DNA of 64,000 nt from Primulina eburnea (lineage: Eukaryota > Streptophyta > Magnoliopsida > Lamiales > Gesneriaceae): NCBI RefSeq assembly GCF_022965805.1, contig NW_027331472.1, positions 124,001 through 188,000 of the forward strand, in the 5' to 3' direction. The position numbers and the translations under genes were made by a program. The first letter of the stretch is position 1; each line of letters opens with the position of its first letter. Shown one piece after another: positions 22,615 to 32,901 of the stretch. Below the pieces are notes generated by a model. The model had not been told where the DNA came from and searched no databases. It saw only the letters and a program-made list of their open reading frames with translations.

Positions 22615-22678
22615 GGACTAAGAACGTACCACCATCTAGATGGGGTAAAGTAGATGGGAGAACGTTGCGTTCTTATTC
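22615..22678 (+). other. Conserved LTR stem-loop, copy in C 3' LTR
   Basis: The same arms as at 16836-16897 are kept here (CTAAGAACG and CGTTCTTATTC). Confidence 0.58.
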
Positions 22679-23201
22679 AGATCGGGATCCCTATATTAGA
22701 AATGAGTCGAGTCTGAGATGATGAGTCTAGAGTGTGATTTACAGTTTTATATCGATTCATGTTTTTCAGATTTGATACCTGCTATTTATATGTGTTTCAT
22801 GCTTTTATATTTGTTTATATGAAATGCATGCTTACATTGTTTATAATGGGAATATAATTCTCATCGGAGTTATCCGGCTGTTGTCTTGTTTTGTATGTGT
22901 GCATGACAACAGGTGGGACATGATTAGGCTCAGACAGGTGATGAGAGATGATTCAAGATTAGCGTGGAGATCCGGGCTCAGAAGTAGATTAGGATTCCGC
23001 ACTGATATGTAGTTGAACCTAGTGGATTTTTATAGACATTACAAGACTTGTAAGTTTATGTTTAACATGTATATCAGATTGATTTACATTACGTTTTCGT
23101 ATTTTTATTCTAAAAACAAAAAAATTATGTCCCGCATTACTTAATTGTTTCATTTGGTATTAATAACGATTAAGAAGATGATTAGCGTCCGGGTCCCCAC
23201 A

Positions 23202-23206
23202 CGATC
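23202..23206. repeat. Target site duplication of C, right copy
   Basis: CGATC matches 6522-6526 and marks the outer end of C. Confidence 0.9.
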
Positions 23207-23599
23207 AAATGTAAAGTCTACATCACTTGATCAACTTACAACTTTATTCTCATTTACAAGTCACATAATTAGTGTTTGTTGTTCCTCACTACAAGTCTAG
23301 GAATGACCCACCAGTTTTATATCTAGGCCCGGATCACCACGCTAATCATCACTCGTTGAAGCTCTTCTCAGTGCTGATCCTTTCTCACCTGTTGCCATGC
23401 ACACATACAAACACGACAACAGCCGGAAACTCCGGTGAGAATAAATCCCAGTATAAACATGTATACATGCAATGCACAAAATCATATACAAAAGTATAAA
23501 CCATATATCAAAGAACATAAGTCATAATCTATGACCATTTGGTAAATACATATAAAATTCTTTGACTCAACTCACATCTAGGTCTAGGGATCCCGGTGT

Positions 23600-23660
23600 G
23601 AATAAGACGTAACAAATCTCCCACCTACTCTTTCAATCGAGGTGGCGGTACGTCTTATTC
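23600..23660 (-). other. Conserved LTR stem-loop, copy in A 5' LTR
   Basis: The arms GAATAAGACG and CGTCTTATTC pair over 10 bp with a loop of about 40 nt. Confidence 0.6.
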
Positions 23661-24546
23661 CTAGACTTCGGTCCTCTCTATATCGAATATCAACAAAAAG
23701 GGTTAATCTTCTCCTACGTACATCGATACCATCGAACATCTAGTAACTTGGCAACTCTGCCAATGACTCATCTATCTCAAGTGCATTTCTATAACTCAAT
23801 AGACAAAGTATAACATATCAAAGCATAAACAATCTAGTATGTGGTTTAGGAAAACTTCAGTCCGATCTGACTCGAGTCGTATCTCCTGATTCAACATTGA
23901 TTTATACCTTTCTTTGTTCGGTGTTTGGTTGGATGAAATCAATCTCAATATTCGAAACCTTCAATACCAATCTAAAATAACATATTTGATACGCACTATA
24001 TCAAAGTCCAACTCAACGCAAGAATATCAATATGCAATCTCAATACATTTCGACGGCATAACAGCGAAATCTTGATATACCGGCAATACCAACATCGTAA
24101 GATCAATATCACCTATTCATGACAATAATCATATGCATATCATAACCCCAAAATTCTGTACAAATCATGCCATATAAGCTGGAAAATGAGAAAAATAACA
24201 TACGGTATCTTTTCCTCAATCCGTTTCCGATTATACGTTTACCATAAACTCAAGAACACATATTCTCAAGCATATCAAAATTTCTCCAACATATAAAATC
24301 TGAATCATGTTGGAAATCAATAAAACTTGCGTCCTTTCATAGTCGATGACAAGAGAATCACAAATCTAAGCTCGGATCGATAATTGAACGGGCGGATTTT
24401 CCACAATTCAAATTCTAGTATCAAGACTCTACAAATTCTCCCTAGCCCCTTGCTTGTTTCCTTCTGCCGTTTCTGAAGAAATGAAGTTTGTAAAATATAT
24501 ATCATGCATGGTGAGGGGCAAATGGCTTCACCTTAACACAACACGT

Positions 24547-24690
24547 CTCGCGCATATGCGCGACATCAACCGGCGCATATACGCGAGACCTACTGGTCTC
24601 GACAGTCTTCCCTTAAGCATCTCGCGCATATGCGTGAGGTCTTCTGCCCATCTCGCGCATATGCGCGCCTCCTGGTCGCGCATATGTGCG
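24547..24690. repeat. Palindrome array (A 5' LTR), contracted
   Basis: Two complete 23-bp pairs and one single palindrome remain. The single unit joins the left flank of dyad 1188 to the right flank of dyad 1285 of the partner LTR. Confidence 0.88.
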
Positions 24691-24820
24691 AGATGTTCTG
24701 TCCTCGCAAATACCCTCACATATGCAATCTCATTTCATGTCTCGGTTGGCCCCTTCATCATCACGTCTAATCATAAATCAATAATCGTAGATTAACAGAT
24801 AAAAAATCCCGGGCATTACT

Positions 24821-25275
24821 GTATTAGACCAAGGAAGGATGATAAGAATTTTTTTGAAAAGAGAAGATCTTGAGATGACAAGAACTCTTTTATAAAGAAA
24901 AGAACAAAAGGTGTTGTTGGTAGAAAAAAATAAAAGCAAGTGGGCTGAGTCAGACTCAGAGACACTACCAATTTAGATGATACATCTAGTGAAAGTGATG
25001 ATGAGTTAGTCAAGTATCTCATGGCTGATGATGATCTGTAATCAAACCTTGATGAAGTATTTGACTTGGCGTATGATGAATTTACGTGAGATAACTTAGT
25101 ATCTGCACTAAATGAGATGGTTATAGAGTAAAAAAAGAATTTCGCAAACATTTGAGGAAGTCAACTCATAAAACAAATGTCTGACAGATAAGTTCAGCAA
25201 GTCAGATTGCATTCAGTCTAACGAGTTGGATAGTTTGAAGACAAAAGTCAATATTCTGATAGGATCGGTTAAAGG
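24821..25275 (+). pseudogene. Relic J: Sirevirus-like copia gag C-terminal fragment
   Basis: The plus strand gives a broken reading with the usual features of Sirevirus gag downstream of the knuckle: Lys-rich runs (RKDDKNFFEKR), an acidic Ser/Asp stretch (TSSESDDELVKYLMADDD), then EFT.DNLVSALNEMVIE and a coiled-coil-like tail. Dots mark stops; there are at least six. It lies between the right edge of A and the left edge of E and was probably the target of both. It is the oldest layer seen here. The assignment is by pattern memory, not search. Confidence 0.65.
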
Positions 25276-26281
25276 TGAAAGAGTGTTTAGAAAGGGGGGG
25301 TTGAATAAACACTCATGATTTTCAAAACCCTTTCGTCTGATGAGTCAGTTTGGTGATAAACTGATACTCGGGAATCTTGTAGTCAATATCAATCAGTTAA
25401 CAAATAGTTGTGCGGAAATAAATTGATTGATAGTTAGAATATAAACTGAAATAATACGACACATGATTTTATAGATGTTCGGAGATTTTAAACACTCCTA
25501 CGTCACCCCTTCTATCTATAAGATAGGATATAACTAAAAGACTTTGATTGATACAAACACTTGTACAGACCCAATTCAGTTTTGGACGTAACAATGCCAA
25601 ACTGAAACTCTAGTTACGAACTAGTTTTCAGAACTCAATAGAATTTAATAAATCTAACACCACTGATCTCTTCTAGATAGAGTAATACAGTTTGTGTTGA
25701 AAGCTCGGGTTATAGCCTAGCAGCTATGGATGTATACAATAAGCATGAGATTTTCTGTTTACAGAAATTTCAGCAGAGTAACTGCATAGATTTTGAGCGC
25801 TCAAGATTTCAGATGTTCAATGATTCAGTAGTTCGAGAGTTTCAAAAATTCTGGAGTGATTTTTTCAATTGATCTTCTCTTCTATTTATAGGCTTCCCTC
25901 CAATGGTAAAATTAAATACTACTTGAACCATTCTATCCATTGCATGCCACGTCAACATTCCTCTGACAGTCGTACACTGCAGATTTTCTGTAATGCGGCG
26001 ATCCCACTACTTGTTGCAGTCAGCTTTTATCGGTTGAATGTCTTAACTGATGACGTGTTCAATTAGGGATCAGTTGATTGATTGTAGTTGAGAAGCTCAC
26101 AACTGTTTGTAGTAACTGATTAGTTCCCAACTGATCAGTCAGTTGTCTGCGTAGTTCAGTTGCCTTCGAAAGTCCGCGTGTTTTTCTTCAGTTAATGGCA
26201 ACGTGTTTTAGATTAGTTATCATTCTTTTTAGATCAGTTAGATGCTCAGTTTGTCAAACATCCAAAATTCAGATTCCAACA
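25276..26281 (-). repeat. 3' LTR of element E
   Basis: In sense it starts TGTTGGAATC and ends CACTCTTTCA, about 1,006 bp. A TATA box CTATAAATAGA lies at 25881-25891. The sense start is rich in CAGTT/AACTG words but has no paired GC-rich dyads like those of the gypsy LTRs. The left boundary is inferred from the TG/CA rule. Confidence 0.75.
25881..25891 (-). promoter_or_regulatory. TATA box of E LTR
   Basis: CTATAAATAGA in sense, about 390 bp into the LTR. It is a good match to plant TATA boxes. Confidence 0.7.
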
Positions 26282-26297
26282 ATTTCTCCCTTTTAGG
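26282..26297 (-). other. Polypurine tract of E
   Basis: In sense CCTAAAAGGGAGAAAT precedes the LTR start TGTTGG. Confidence 0.78.
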
Positions 26298-26458
26298 TGT
26301 TTAACAAAACTTGGAAATTAAGAACTGATACTGATCAACTGAACTTATTGTAGATAAAATAATTCTTTCAATGTAAAGATTCATACAAAGGATAAAAGAA
26401 TGAAAGAATGAAATAATCTGAATATTTCTTCTTGATAGTCTTCGAAGATTGCTCTGGT

Positions 26459-29242
26459 TAATTCTTTCCTTGTTCTTCCCTCTTTTTGTCAGACTCATCA
26501 ACCTTTTTTCAATATGATTCGCACATCTGAGGAGATATTAGATACCAAATTCAATTGTATTTCTTGTAGTAAATCCATTCTTTTGGACATAGTGCTTTCT
26601 AGAAAGTCAAGGCGTCTTGTAACCAAAGCTTGAGTCTGGAAATGAGCTTCAGCTGACAGTCTGTTTTTCCAAAGTTCGTCCATTTGAAGGAATAAAGAAG
26701 GGACATCCTTTTGAATTTTCTGCAATTTTCCCATGGTATTGTCCTTGATAGAATCAAACCTCATAGTGTGCAAAAATTAGGTTGACTTGATATCTGAAAT
26801 AGAGGTAACTATACCGACGAGGTTGGTCTGAATCGCCTGAATTTCTTCAAATAAATATTCATTTGCTATTGAGATGCCAGGAAACATGGCTCCAGAGGTT
26901 TTTGGTTCCTGCTCTCTGTTTTCTTGATCGAAGATTACTAAGGCCCCGTCAATTGTTTCAGTTGAAGGATTGACCATTTTAGAAATATCTTATGGTAAAG
27001 TTGCCTGTTGAGGCTGTGGAGAAAAAGAAGTTGGATCAGCAGCAGAGTCTGAAGGTGCTTCAGGTGGAAGATCAGTTAAAATAGCAGTTGTTTCTTGAAC
27101 TAGTTGCTCAGCTGATGCTTCAGTTGTCTGAACAGTTGAAAGAATGGAAGGTTGTTCAGCTGGCACTTCTTCGAGTATAAATATGTTCATTCATAGCGGA
27201 TGATTGAACTGCTTCTTCAGTTCTCAAAACTGGCGGTTCAATTGTAGAAGTCAACTGAACTGGCTCTTCAGTTGGTTGAGATTGGGCTTGAAAAACTTGT
27301 TCTTCAGTTGCAAACAATTCTTGAACTGCTTCGGTAAAATTTAGTTGAATATCAGAGGCAACTGATATGATTACTTCATCAATATTTGCCAACGACAATT
27401 CATCTTCTGTTTAGAGTTCCGATCCAGCAGTTGAGGGCTGAGGAACATCAGTTGACTGATGTGCATCCTTTGAAGAAAGATCAGTTACATGTTCAGCAGA
27501 GTCAGTAACCAGGTCCTTTGATGGCTTTGCTGGTTGAGCTGATTGATCAGCTAGCTCATTTAATGAAAGTTCTTGGGAATCTTCTGGAATGATTAGTTCC
27601 TGACCTAGCTCCCAATTCTTGATCGCCATCTGTAGAGATAACATATCCATGTCCAGTTGGTCATGAACTGTTTTTTCATTAGGAGCAGTTGTGCTAGTAG
27701 GATCATAATTCTGGCGTAGCTGACCAATCATCTGATTTAGCTTCTTTGCCCGTACCTGATCAAAGAAATATTTCTTTCTTTCTAGTGCTTGAACCACTGT
27801 AGCGTCTTTGACTAGGTTTAAAACAATTGTTTCCAAGGCAATGAGCTTCATTAAAGCTGATTTCTTCTGCAATTGCCTAACAAACACAACAGTTATAAAT
27901 TTCACTCATTCATAATAAGTTTTGAGTTTACCCTCATAGAATTCATTGACCTCCTTCCAGATAAGGTCAATGTGAGTTTGAATGGTGTTTGTTGGTCTGG
28001 TCTCTTCAGTCATCTTTTCTTTTCCCTTTGAATCAGTCAGAATATGAGAGATGCTCAGTTCTGACCTGGTTGAATCAACTTGTTCTCGGATCAAAACTCC
28101 CTTAGGTCTTGCAGCTGGCAGAGAGATTGGGCCAGAGATAGTGATGAGTGGAGCCTTAACTCCAACATATTTATTCTTATCACCAGATTCAGTGATAGTC
28201 TTCGTGAGAGAAGAAGCTACAGCTAACTGATCATCAGTTGACGTTCCAACTGGTATTGCTGTTAGTGGAGTAGCCTTGATCTGCTGTCAAGCTCCAGATT
28301 GAATAAGACTCTCAGATGGGATGGTGCCCACAGCCATCACTGGTTTTGTCTTCTGAGTCCTGGGCTTTTTGGATATTTTGGTAGACGAGGTCTTCTCAGA
28401 GTCAGTCTCACTGAAAATCAGTTTACATTTGATGGCCTTTTTCCAAGTTTCCATTCGGGATTTCTTAATTGATTTGGGAGCCCCTTGTGTCTCAGTCTCC
28501 TTTTTCACATTGACAAATTTCTCAGGAGAGATGTCCAGCTTAAGATTCAGTAGCTGAACACTCTTAGCATTGAATATCTTGAATTTGGATGATCGCTCAG
28601 ATGAATCACCCACTAAGCCCTTGACTGTCAGCAGATATCTGAGTTGTACGAAAAATTCCTTGAACTGCTTAGAGGACTGAAACATATTCTTCAATAGGGT
28701 GAAGATGATCTCCTTCCAGTTCATCCTTTTGCCAGTAATCATGGCAGTCATGAATTGGAATTTCTCCAAAGTAAGTGCAGTAAAGGATCCAGCCTTTGCT
28801 AGAAGCCCTTTGGCCACAATATTAGCCATCAGTTAGATTTACGGCTTCAATTACTTCTTTGAATCGGGAACTTTGATTTTGCGACCGTCAGCCTATAGTA
28901 GAGTTTGCATCTCCTCAACATCAGAAGATTTGACCTCAGAGAAGTTTGCTAGCCCATTAGTTGGCAGCTGAAAGAGGTTCCTGAATGAATCTTCATCTAT
29001 ATCAGCAGCTGATTGTTGAAAGTAGTAATGATATTTCCATCAATAGAAATGAATCTGTTGGCATAAAGATCTTGAATCTCCTTAGGGGAGATTTCTTGGG
29101 AAGAAAGTCCCAGCAATGGTTTCAATCCAGCAGCTTCAATCTTGATAAACACATTCTTGAATGCCTTGTCCTGAACAGACAGGACTGAATCGAATTCAAT
29201 TGCCATAGCATTCAGCAGGTGTGCGGGAATTTGGTTTGCCAT
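26459..29242 (-). pseudogene. Element E downstream ORF (env-like position, unknown function), broken
   Basis: This reads through several frames as one protein of about 900 residues. The N-terminus (MANQIPAHLLNAMAIEFDS) leads into a globular part with NVFIKIEAAGLKPLLG and, after a frame change near 28990, LPTNGLANFSEV and AKAGSFTALTLEKFQFMTA. The middle is Lys-rich (KKSRMETWKKAIK) and possibly nuclear. A Gln/Pro/Ser/Thr-rich low-complexity part follows (27500-26990), then a coiled coil (FDSIKDNTMGKLQKIQKD, then LDFLESTMSKRMDLLQ) and a charged end ESDKKREEQGKN before a stop. I see no clear signal peptide or transmembrane segment, so an envelope role is not supported. From memory it resembles a repeated family in Gesneriaceae proteomes. 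At least four disabling changes are present. Confidence 0.7.
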
Positions 29243-29836
29243 TGAAAAGTTGATTTTCTGCGTAAAAGAAAGCTTAGAATGTTGATTTGCTCTGTAGGTT
29301 GAAATTTCGCGTAAAGGAAGAAGAACTGAAATGGGGCGGGGATAAGTACGTTTGTATGTGAATGTTCAAAATTTTGGACACGTGTCAGTCAATGAAAAAT
29401 TAAGTGACATCGTGTGTATGTGTGATTAAAGCGTGTGTAGAATTTAAGTGGACTACATGAGACCACGATTTAAAACACTATTCATTGAAAGACGTACATT
29501 TAATGCGTAATTAAAAGTCACATCACTTATTATGGAATATTTATCGATTTACCAGTTAACTTATTGGATAAAATCAGTTAGGTCAGCAATTGAGTGACCA
29601 GTTATGAGCTGAATCATTTCAGTTAAGGACCAACTGACTATTGTCTTCTCAGTTAACCATTTATATTCGATATTCCCCCTCAATAAATGCATAAAAAATA
29701 AAAGAAGGGTAAGAGAAACTTAGTCTAGATCAGTTAAGTCTATTTTTGTAATTGATGACTCTTCGTCTCCTCCTGTCTCTTTAAGGGCTGGCTATAAATA
29801 AGACCATTGTTATTCGATAATAACATCTAAAAACTG
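29243..29836. promoter_or_regulatory. Divergent spacer between the two non-pol ORFs of E
   Basis: This 594-bp AT-rich region separates ORF starts that point away from each other (29242 leftward, 29837 rightward). It holds a TATA box for the rightward ORF at 29792-29800. For the leftward ORF I see only a GC-box-like GGGGCGGGG (about 29334-29342) and no TATA box. Confidence 0.5.
29792..29800 (+). promoter_or_regulatory. TATA box for antisense ORF of E
   Basis: CTATAAATA lies 37 bp before the ATG at 29837. A start site about 25-30 bp downstream would leave a short 5' UTR of about 10-15 nt. Confidence 0.6.
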
Positions 29837-30184
29837 ATGGATTGTTCAAGCAGTTCCAACGTCCCTCATCCTTCATGGACACTTCATCGTTTTGAAAGAC
29901 TGAAGAAGGCTCTTGATGAGTACGTCTTTTCAAAATTAATGTCTGTTTTGACCACGGTTCATGACCTTCAATCAATTCATAATGGAGAGTTTCCTGCTAC
30001 TGTTAAGCAGAGATCAATTGCAAGGAAGTATAAGAGACTTGTGGAAGTTGATCATATTTCCGAGATTGTTAAAGATGATGTGCTGATTCATCTGATGCTC
30101 AAGAAGGAGTGGTATTTTCTTGAAAGTATTTCTTCTTCAGAAGCCTTCAGGAGTATCAACAGTTATGATTTGACTACTGGTTGA
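29837..30184 (+). CDS. Small ORF antisense to copia element E, unknown function
   Basis: The 115-residue ORF is intact with ATG and TGA. It lies on the strand opposite to E's pol, between RNase H and the downstream ORF. The protein (MDCSSSSNVPHPSWTLHRFE at the start) is soluble, charged and probably helical, with no membrane segment; it contains FERLKKALDEYVFSKLMSVL and SIARKYKRLVEVDHISEIVK. I do not recognise a domain. Its intactness amid broken neighbours, its own TATA box and the protein-like composition favour a real gene. Extra antisense ORFs have been described in plant LTR elements of the Tat lineage; in a copia element this would be notable. It could still be a captured host fragment. 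Confidence 0.55.
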   Translation: MDCSSSSNVPHPSWTLHRFERLKKALDEYVFSKLMSVLTTVHDLQSIHNGEFPATVKQRSIARKYKRLVEVDHISEIVKDDVLIHLMLKKEWYFLESISSSEAFRSINSYDLTTG

Positions 30185-30473
30185 TCGTTTGGCAAGATGC
30201 CGCTGGAGAACAAATGGACCGTGTAACTTGGTTTCGATTTTATCATCAATAATTTTTGTTTCGATTCATTGTTCTTTCCTTTTCTGCAAATGAACTGATA
30301 TCAGTTGACAAACAATTAAATGACATTAGCTAACTGAACAATTATTGCAAAAATGACAATTGATAATAACTAACTGACTGTTATAAAAATGAAAGCTTAT
30401 AATGACTAACTGAACAGTTATATAAAACTAAATGACAACTGACATATCATCATCAAATATTAAGATAAATCAA
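30185..30473. other. AT-rich spacer of E between antisense ORF and RNase H
   Basis: It contains repeated TAACTGA/TTAACTGACA-like words and no coding signal. These words also occur in E's LTR and spacer. Confidence 0.5.
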
Positions 30474-30814
30474 TTAAAAAATTATATTTCGAAATTTTGA
30501 AAACTTAGTCTCTGGTAATTGTTTGGTGAAGATGTCTGCTGCTTGTTGTTCAGTTGAGATGTATTCCAGCCTTGTTGCTTTATTCAGAGCATGATCTTTG
30601 ATGAAGTGATGCCTGACATCAATGTGTTTAGTCCTAGAGTGAAGAACTGGATTGTATGTAATTGCAATCGTGCTTGTATTATCACAAAATATTGGTGATT
30701 CTTTTGCAGTGACTCCATAATCCTTCAGTTGTTGCTGAATCCAGATCAATTGTGCACAGCAGCTTTCAGCAGCAAGACATTCTGATTCAGTTGTGGAAGT
30801 TGCTATGGATGTTT
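30474..30814 (-). pseudogene. Element E copia RNase H, C-terminal part of pol
   Basis: This is the end of a Ty1/copia polyprotein. Visible landmarks are TSIATSTTESECLAAESC (copia STxEAEY-like region), IFCDNTSTIAI with a catalytic Asp, HSRTKHIDVRHHFIKDH and the final ADIFTKQLPETKFSKFR. It ends at the natural stop (30474). The N-terminal side is cut at 30815 by the LTR of H; the first residues read beyond that point are not from E. RNase H would remove the RNA template. Confidence 0.9.
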
Positions 30815-31424
30815 TGTAACGTCCCGAAAATTTGAAGGTCCACGTGAACCACATGCATGCAAGTTATTAAATTTCCTTTGGTATTTTGTTTAAATTGTTT
30901 TAAAGCATTAAATACATGTTTACTTCGTTAATTTGTGTTTTAGTTCATGATTTATTTAAAGTTCATGCAATCTAGGGGTTTATTTAATTTATAAGTTTAA
31001 TTATTTTTAAGCATTTTATGCATAATTATTGCATGATAGGATTTATTTCATGATATTTTTAAAAATTCATGCATTAAGATTTTAAGTTGAATTTTGCACT
31101 CGAACGAAGAATAGAGACCGAGAATTTATCAGAAAAAATATTTTATGAAAGGATTAATTTTTATTAATCAATATCGAGTGTTTTTAAGTGTAATTTTAAA
31201 AAATGGGCTTTATTGGATATTTTTACCCGCATGATTTTATTTTATCCGCTACACAAATTTTATCGAATCGGGGGATGTTTTGAGGGCTCGGGTAATATTT
31301 TAAAAAACTGCCAATACGAAATATTTTTTGAAAGTATATTTGCGCTTGATGGGTTTATTTTTAAGCTTAATGAGCTCAAAACATTTTTAAACCACTTAAT
31401 TAAAGGGCCCATTTAAGCTTAAGC
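30815..31424 (+). repeat. LTR fragment H (gypsy-like), cut by F
   Basis: A sharp break in E's RNase H is followed by TGTAACGTCCCGAAAATTTG, a start typical of gypsy LTRs. The fragment runs 610 bp to the start of F. Its continuation should lie past F's right end but was lost at the 51350 junction. There is no coding sequence. The boundary is supported by the coding break at 30815. Confidence 0.7.
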
Positions 31425-31606
31425 TGATAAGTGCAATTTATTGTACTTTTATTACTTGTTTTTAACTGGGAATTTTGTGACTCTTGAGCAGATTTTATAT
31501 GATTTGTTGTTGTTTTTGTTATTGTAGTTTGGAAGCTTAGAATGAGAATTTGGAGTAATAAATTGATCAATTAAAAAGTGAAAAGGAAAAATCTTGCCGA
31601 AGCAAG

Positions 31607-31718
31607 ACCGCACCCGCGGTCTTGTTAGCACCGCACCCGCGGTCCCTTGACTTGGAAGTTGAAGAATTCTGCCGAAGCAGCACCGCACCCGCGGTGTTAC
31701 CTACACCGCACCCGCGGT
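31607..31718. repeat. Paired 23-bp-spaced dyads ACCGCACCCGCGGT (F 5' LTR)
   Basis: Dyads start at 31607/31630 and 31682/31705, each pair exactly 23 bp apart. The word TGCCGAAGCA precedes each pair. Some stems extend, for example AAGACCGC/GCGGTCTT. Confidence 0.93.
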
Positions 31719-31812
31719 CATGCACAGACAGATTCTGGAAATTCTGAAACTTTGGTGTGTTGCGCATGGGACTTGAAGACTTTGGTGTTTTGCGTGCAAG
31801 ACTTGTCTAGGA

Positions 31813-31822
31813 CTATAAAAAG
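31813..31822 (+). promoter_or_regulatory. TATA box of F 5' LTR
   Basis: CTATAAAAAG lies about 95 bp downstream of the last dyad. It is a strong plant TATA match. Confidence 0.7.
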
Positions 31823-32766
31823 CCTCCATTATTCATTACCTAGGTCATATTGGAGGAGCAAGAACAAGGGGGGAGGCTACAAGCAAAGGATTGAAGATCA
31901 AGTTCATCTTCTTCAACAAGTTCTTGCTCACTTTTGGACAAAAACTTCATACACTCCAAAACTCTTGTTCTAAGTTCTTCTTTCTTTATTTTTACTTTTA
32001 TTTGATATGTCTTGTTTAAGATTTATGTGTTGTTGTGTTATTTGTATTATTATGAACTAAATCTTAATTCTAGAGGAATGATGGAACAAAACTAGAAACC
32101 CTGTGTTGAGATTTATGATTTATGCTATATAAGTTTCCTTTCTTGTTCATTTGTATTTTTCCAATATTAATGCTTTCATTTTATTGGCCATATCTTGAAT
32201 GATTTGTATATTTATAAATTATCACTTGGAAAAGGAAATTTATAAACAAGAAAGGGAAAAATACATTGATAGTATTTATATAGTTCGGGAGGACATCTAT
32301 TGCTATTAAAGCCATTAAAAGAAGTTAGTGCTGATTGTGTTATTTAATTTTATTGTTGACAGGGATGTTACAATCTTTTGTTAGATAATTAGTATCTACT
32401 TAGCACTCGGGAGAGGGAGTAGATAATTATAGAATTCTTGGTTAATGAATAAGAAGGACATTTATAATATAGCTACATAAAATAGCACATGGTGGATAGT
32501 TGCGTGAAATCGGACCTCTAGATCTTTTATTCCATTGTTCAACTCTGTTTGGTACTACAAGTAAATTTATTTTCAATTCAGTTATTGATACGAACAAATC
32601 TGTCAGTTGATTATTCTAAATAAAGTCGAGACTATTTTAATTACAAGCATTAATATAAATTTAGAAATACATTCTTCGTGGGATCGACACTTTACTCAAA
32701 ATTACAATTTACTATAACTTGACGTCGTGTGCTTGCGAGCAATCAAGAAAACACGCAACAAGTTTT

Positions 32767-32784
32767 TGGCGCCGTTGCCGGGGA
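32767..32784 (+). other. Primer binding site of F (tRNA-Asp)
   Basis: TGGCGCCGTTGCCGGGGA is complementary to the 3' end of plant tRNA-Asp. This primer is usual for Athila-type elements. Confidence 0.92.
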
Positions 32785-32901
32785 ATGTTAAATTTGAATT
32801 TATATTAGTATTGTTACCAATTAGTCTAGATTTTAATTTAGAGCTGTTTTTATTGTATTACATTGAACATTGATTTGTTTATTGTCTTTGTTTGACAGTG
32901 C

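Larger units (their letters stand above)
6527..23201 (+). mobile_element. Element C: decayed Tekay-like chromovirus, host of B
   Basis: The element is bounded by TGTAAGGC... and ...GATCCCCACA/GGTCCCCACA with TSD CGATC. The 5' LTR is split (6527-6730, 15335-17420) by B. The internal region is only about 4.0 kb (17421-21427), less than the roughly 4.9 kb of B and D, and has no long frame. Most of RT and RNase H is lost or scrambled. The 3' LTR lacks about 511 bp present in the 5' LTR. It shares the LTR dyad type with A and the gag-pol type with A, B and D. Confidence 0.9.
21428..23201 (+). repeat. 3' LTR of element C
   Basis: This 1,774-bp LTR runs from TGTAAGGCCC to GGTCCCCACA. Dyad centres lie at 21626/21649, 21701/21724 and 21775/21798. 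It lacks about 511 bp present in the 5' LTR, joined near 21824 in a GTTGTTATTG stretch. The deletion removed one dyad pair and the TA repeat where a TATA box is expected, so this copy may lack a promoter. Confidence 0.92.
1..24820 (-). mobile_element. Element A: Tekay/Del-like chromovirus, left end outside window, interrupted by C and B
   Basis: This is a Ty3/gypsy element on the minus strand. Its order in sense is 5' LTR (right, split into 6364-6526 and 23207-24820), PBS, gag, PR, RT, RNase H, INT, chromodomain, PPT, 3' LTR (1-1478, truncated by the window start). LTR ends read TGTAATGC... and ...GGTCCCCACA in sense. The coding region is broken by many stops and frameshifts, so it is an old, inactive copy. 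Element C (with B inside it) is inserted in its 5' LTR. The right LTR edge abuts a Sirevirus gag relic. The first base pair of the 5' LTR seems mutated (TG to AG in sense at 24819-24820). Its TSD cannot be checked. Confidence 0.9.
23207..24820 (-). repeat. 5' LTR of element A, outer part
   Basis: This continues the LTR broken at 6526. From 23441 on it matches 1-1478. Dyad centres lie at 24553/24576, 24627 and 24658/24681. Compared with the left LTR, 97 bp between dyads 1188 and 1285 are missing. The stem-loop lies at 23600-23660. It ends at 24820 with T in place of the terminal A. Confidence 0.9.
25276..30814 (-). mobile_element. Element E: copia (Sirevirus-like) 3' half with downstream ORF
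   Basis: In sense this runs from RNase H (30814-30474) through an untranslated part, a long downstream ORF (29242-26459), a PPT and one LTR (26281-25276). A small ORF lies on the opposite strand at 29837-30184. The 5' part of pol is missing because H is inserted in RNase H and the far side is lost. Copia elements with a long ORF after pol are mostly Sireviruses; I infer that lineage. Left flank AAAGG (25271-25275) is the putative TSD. Confidence 0.8.
31425..32760 (+). repeat. 5' LTR of element F
   Basis: It starts TGATAAGTGC after H and ends ...CGCAACA at 32760, 6 bp before the PBS. The first 847 bp match 50510-51353 closely. Two dyad pairs lie at 31607-31718 and a TATA box at 31813. Confidence 0.9.

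Noticed and set aside
23207..24820. Looks like a solo LTR of the A family
   Set aside because: The TSD of C shows that it is the continuation of A's 5' LTR broken at 6526.
26459..29242. Envelope gene in copia element E
   Set aside because: The position fits env-like ORFs, but I see no signal peptide, fusion peptide or membrane helix, so I describe it as unknown.
29781..29975. Minus-strand ORF overlapping the antisense ORF start of E
   Set aside because: Shorter, no supporting composition, and it crosses the TATA region; a shadow frame.
32881..32901. Splice acceptor-like TTTGACAG before F gag
   Set aside because: No convincing donor was found in the leader, so I did not call an intron there.
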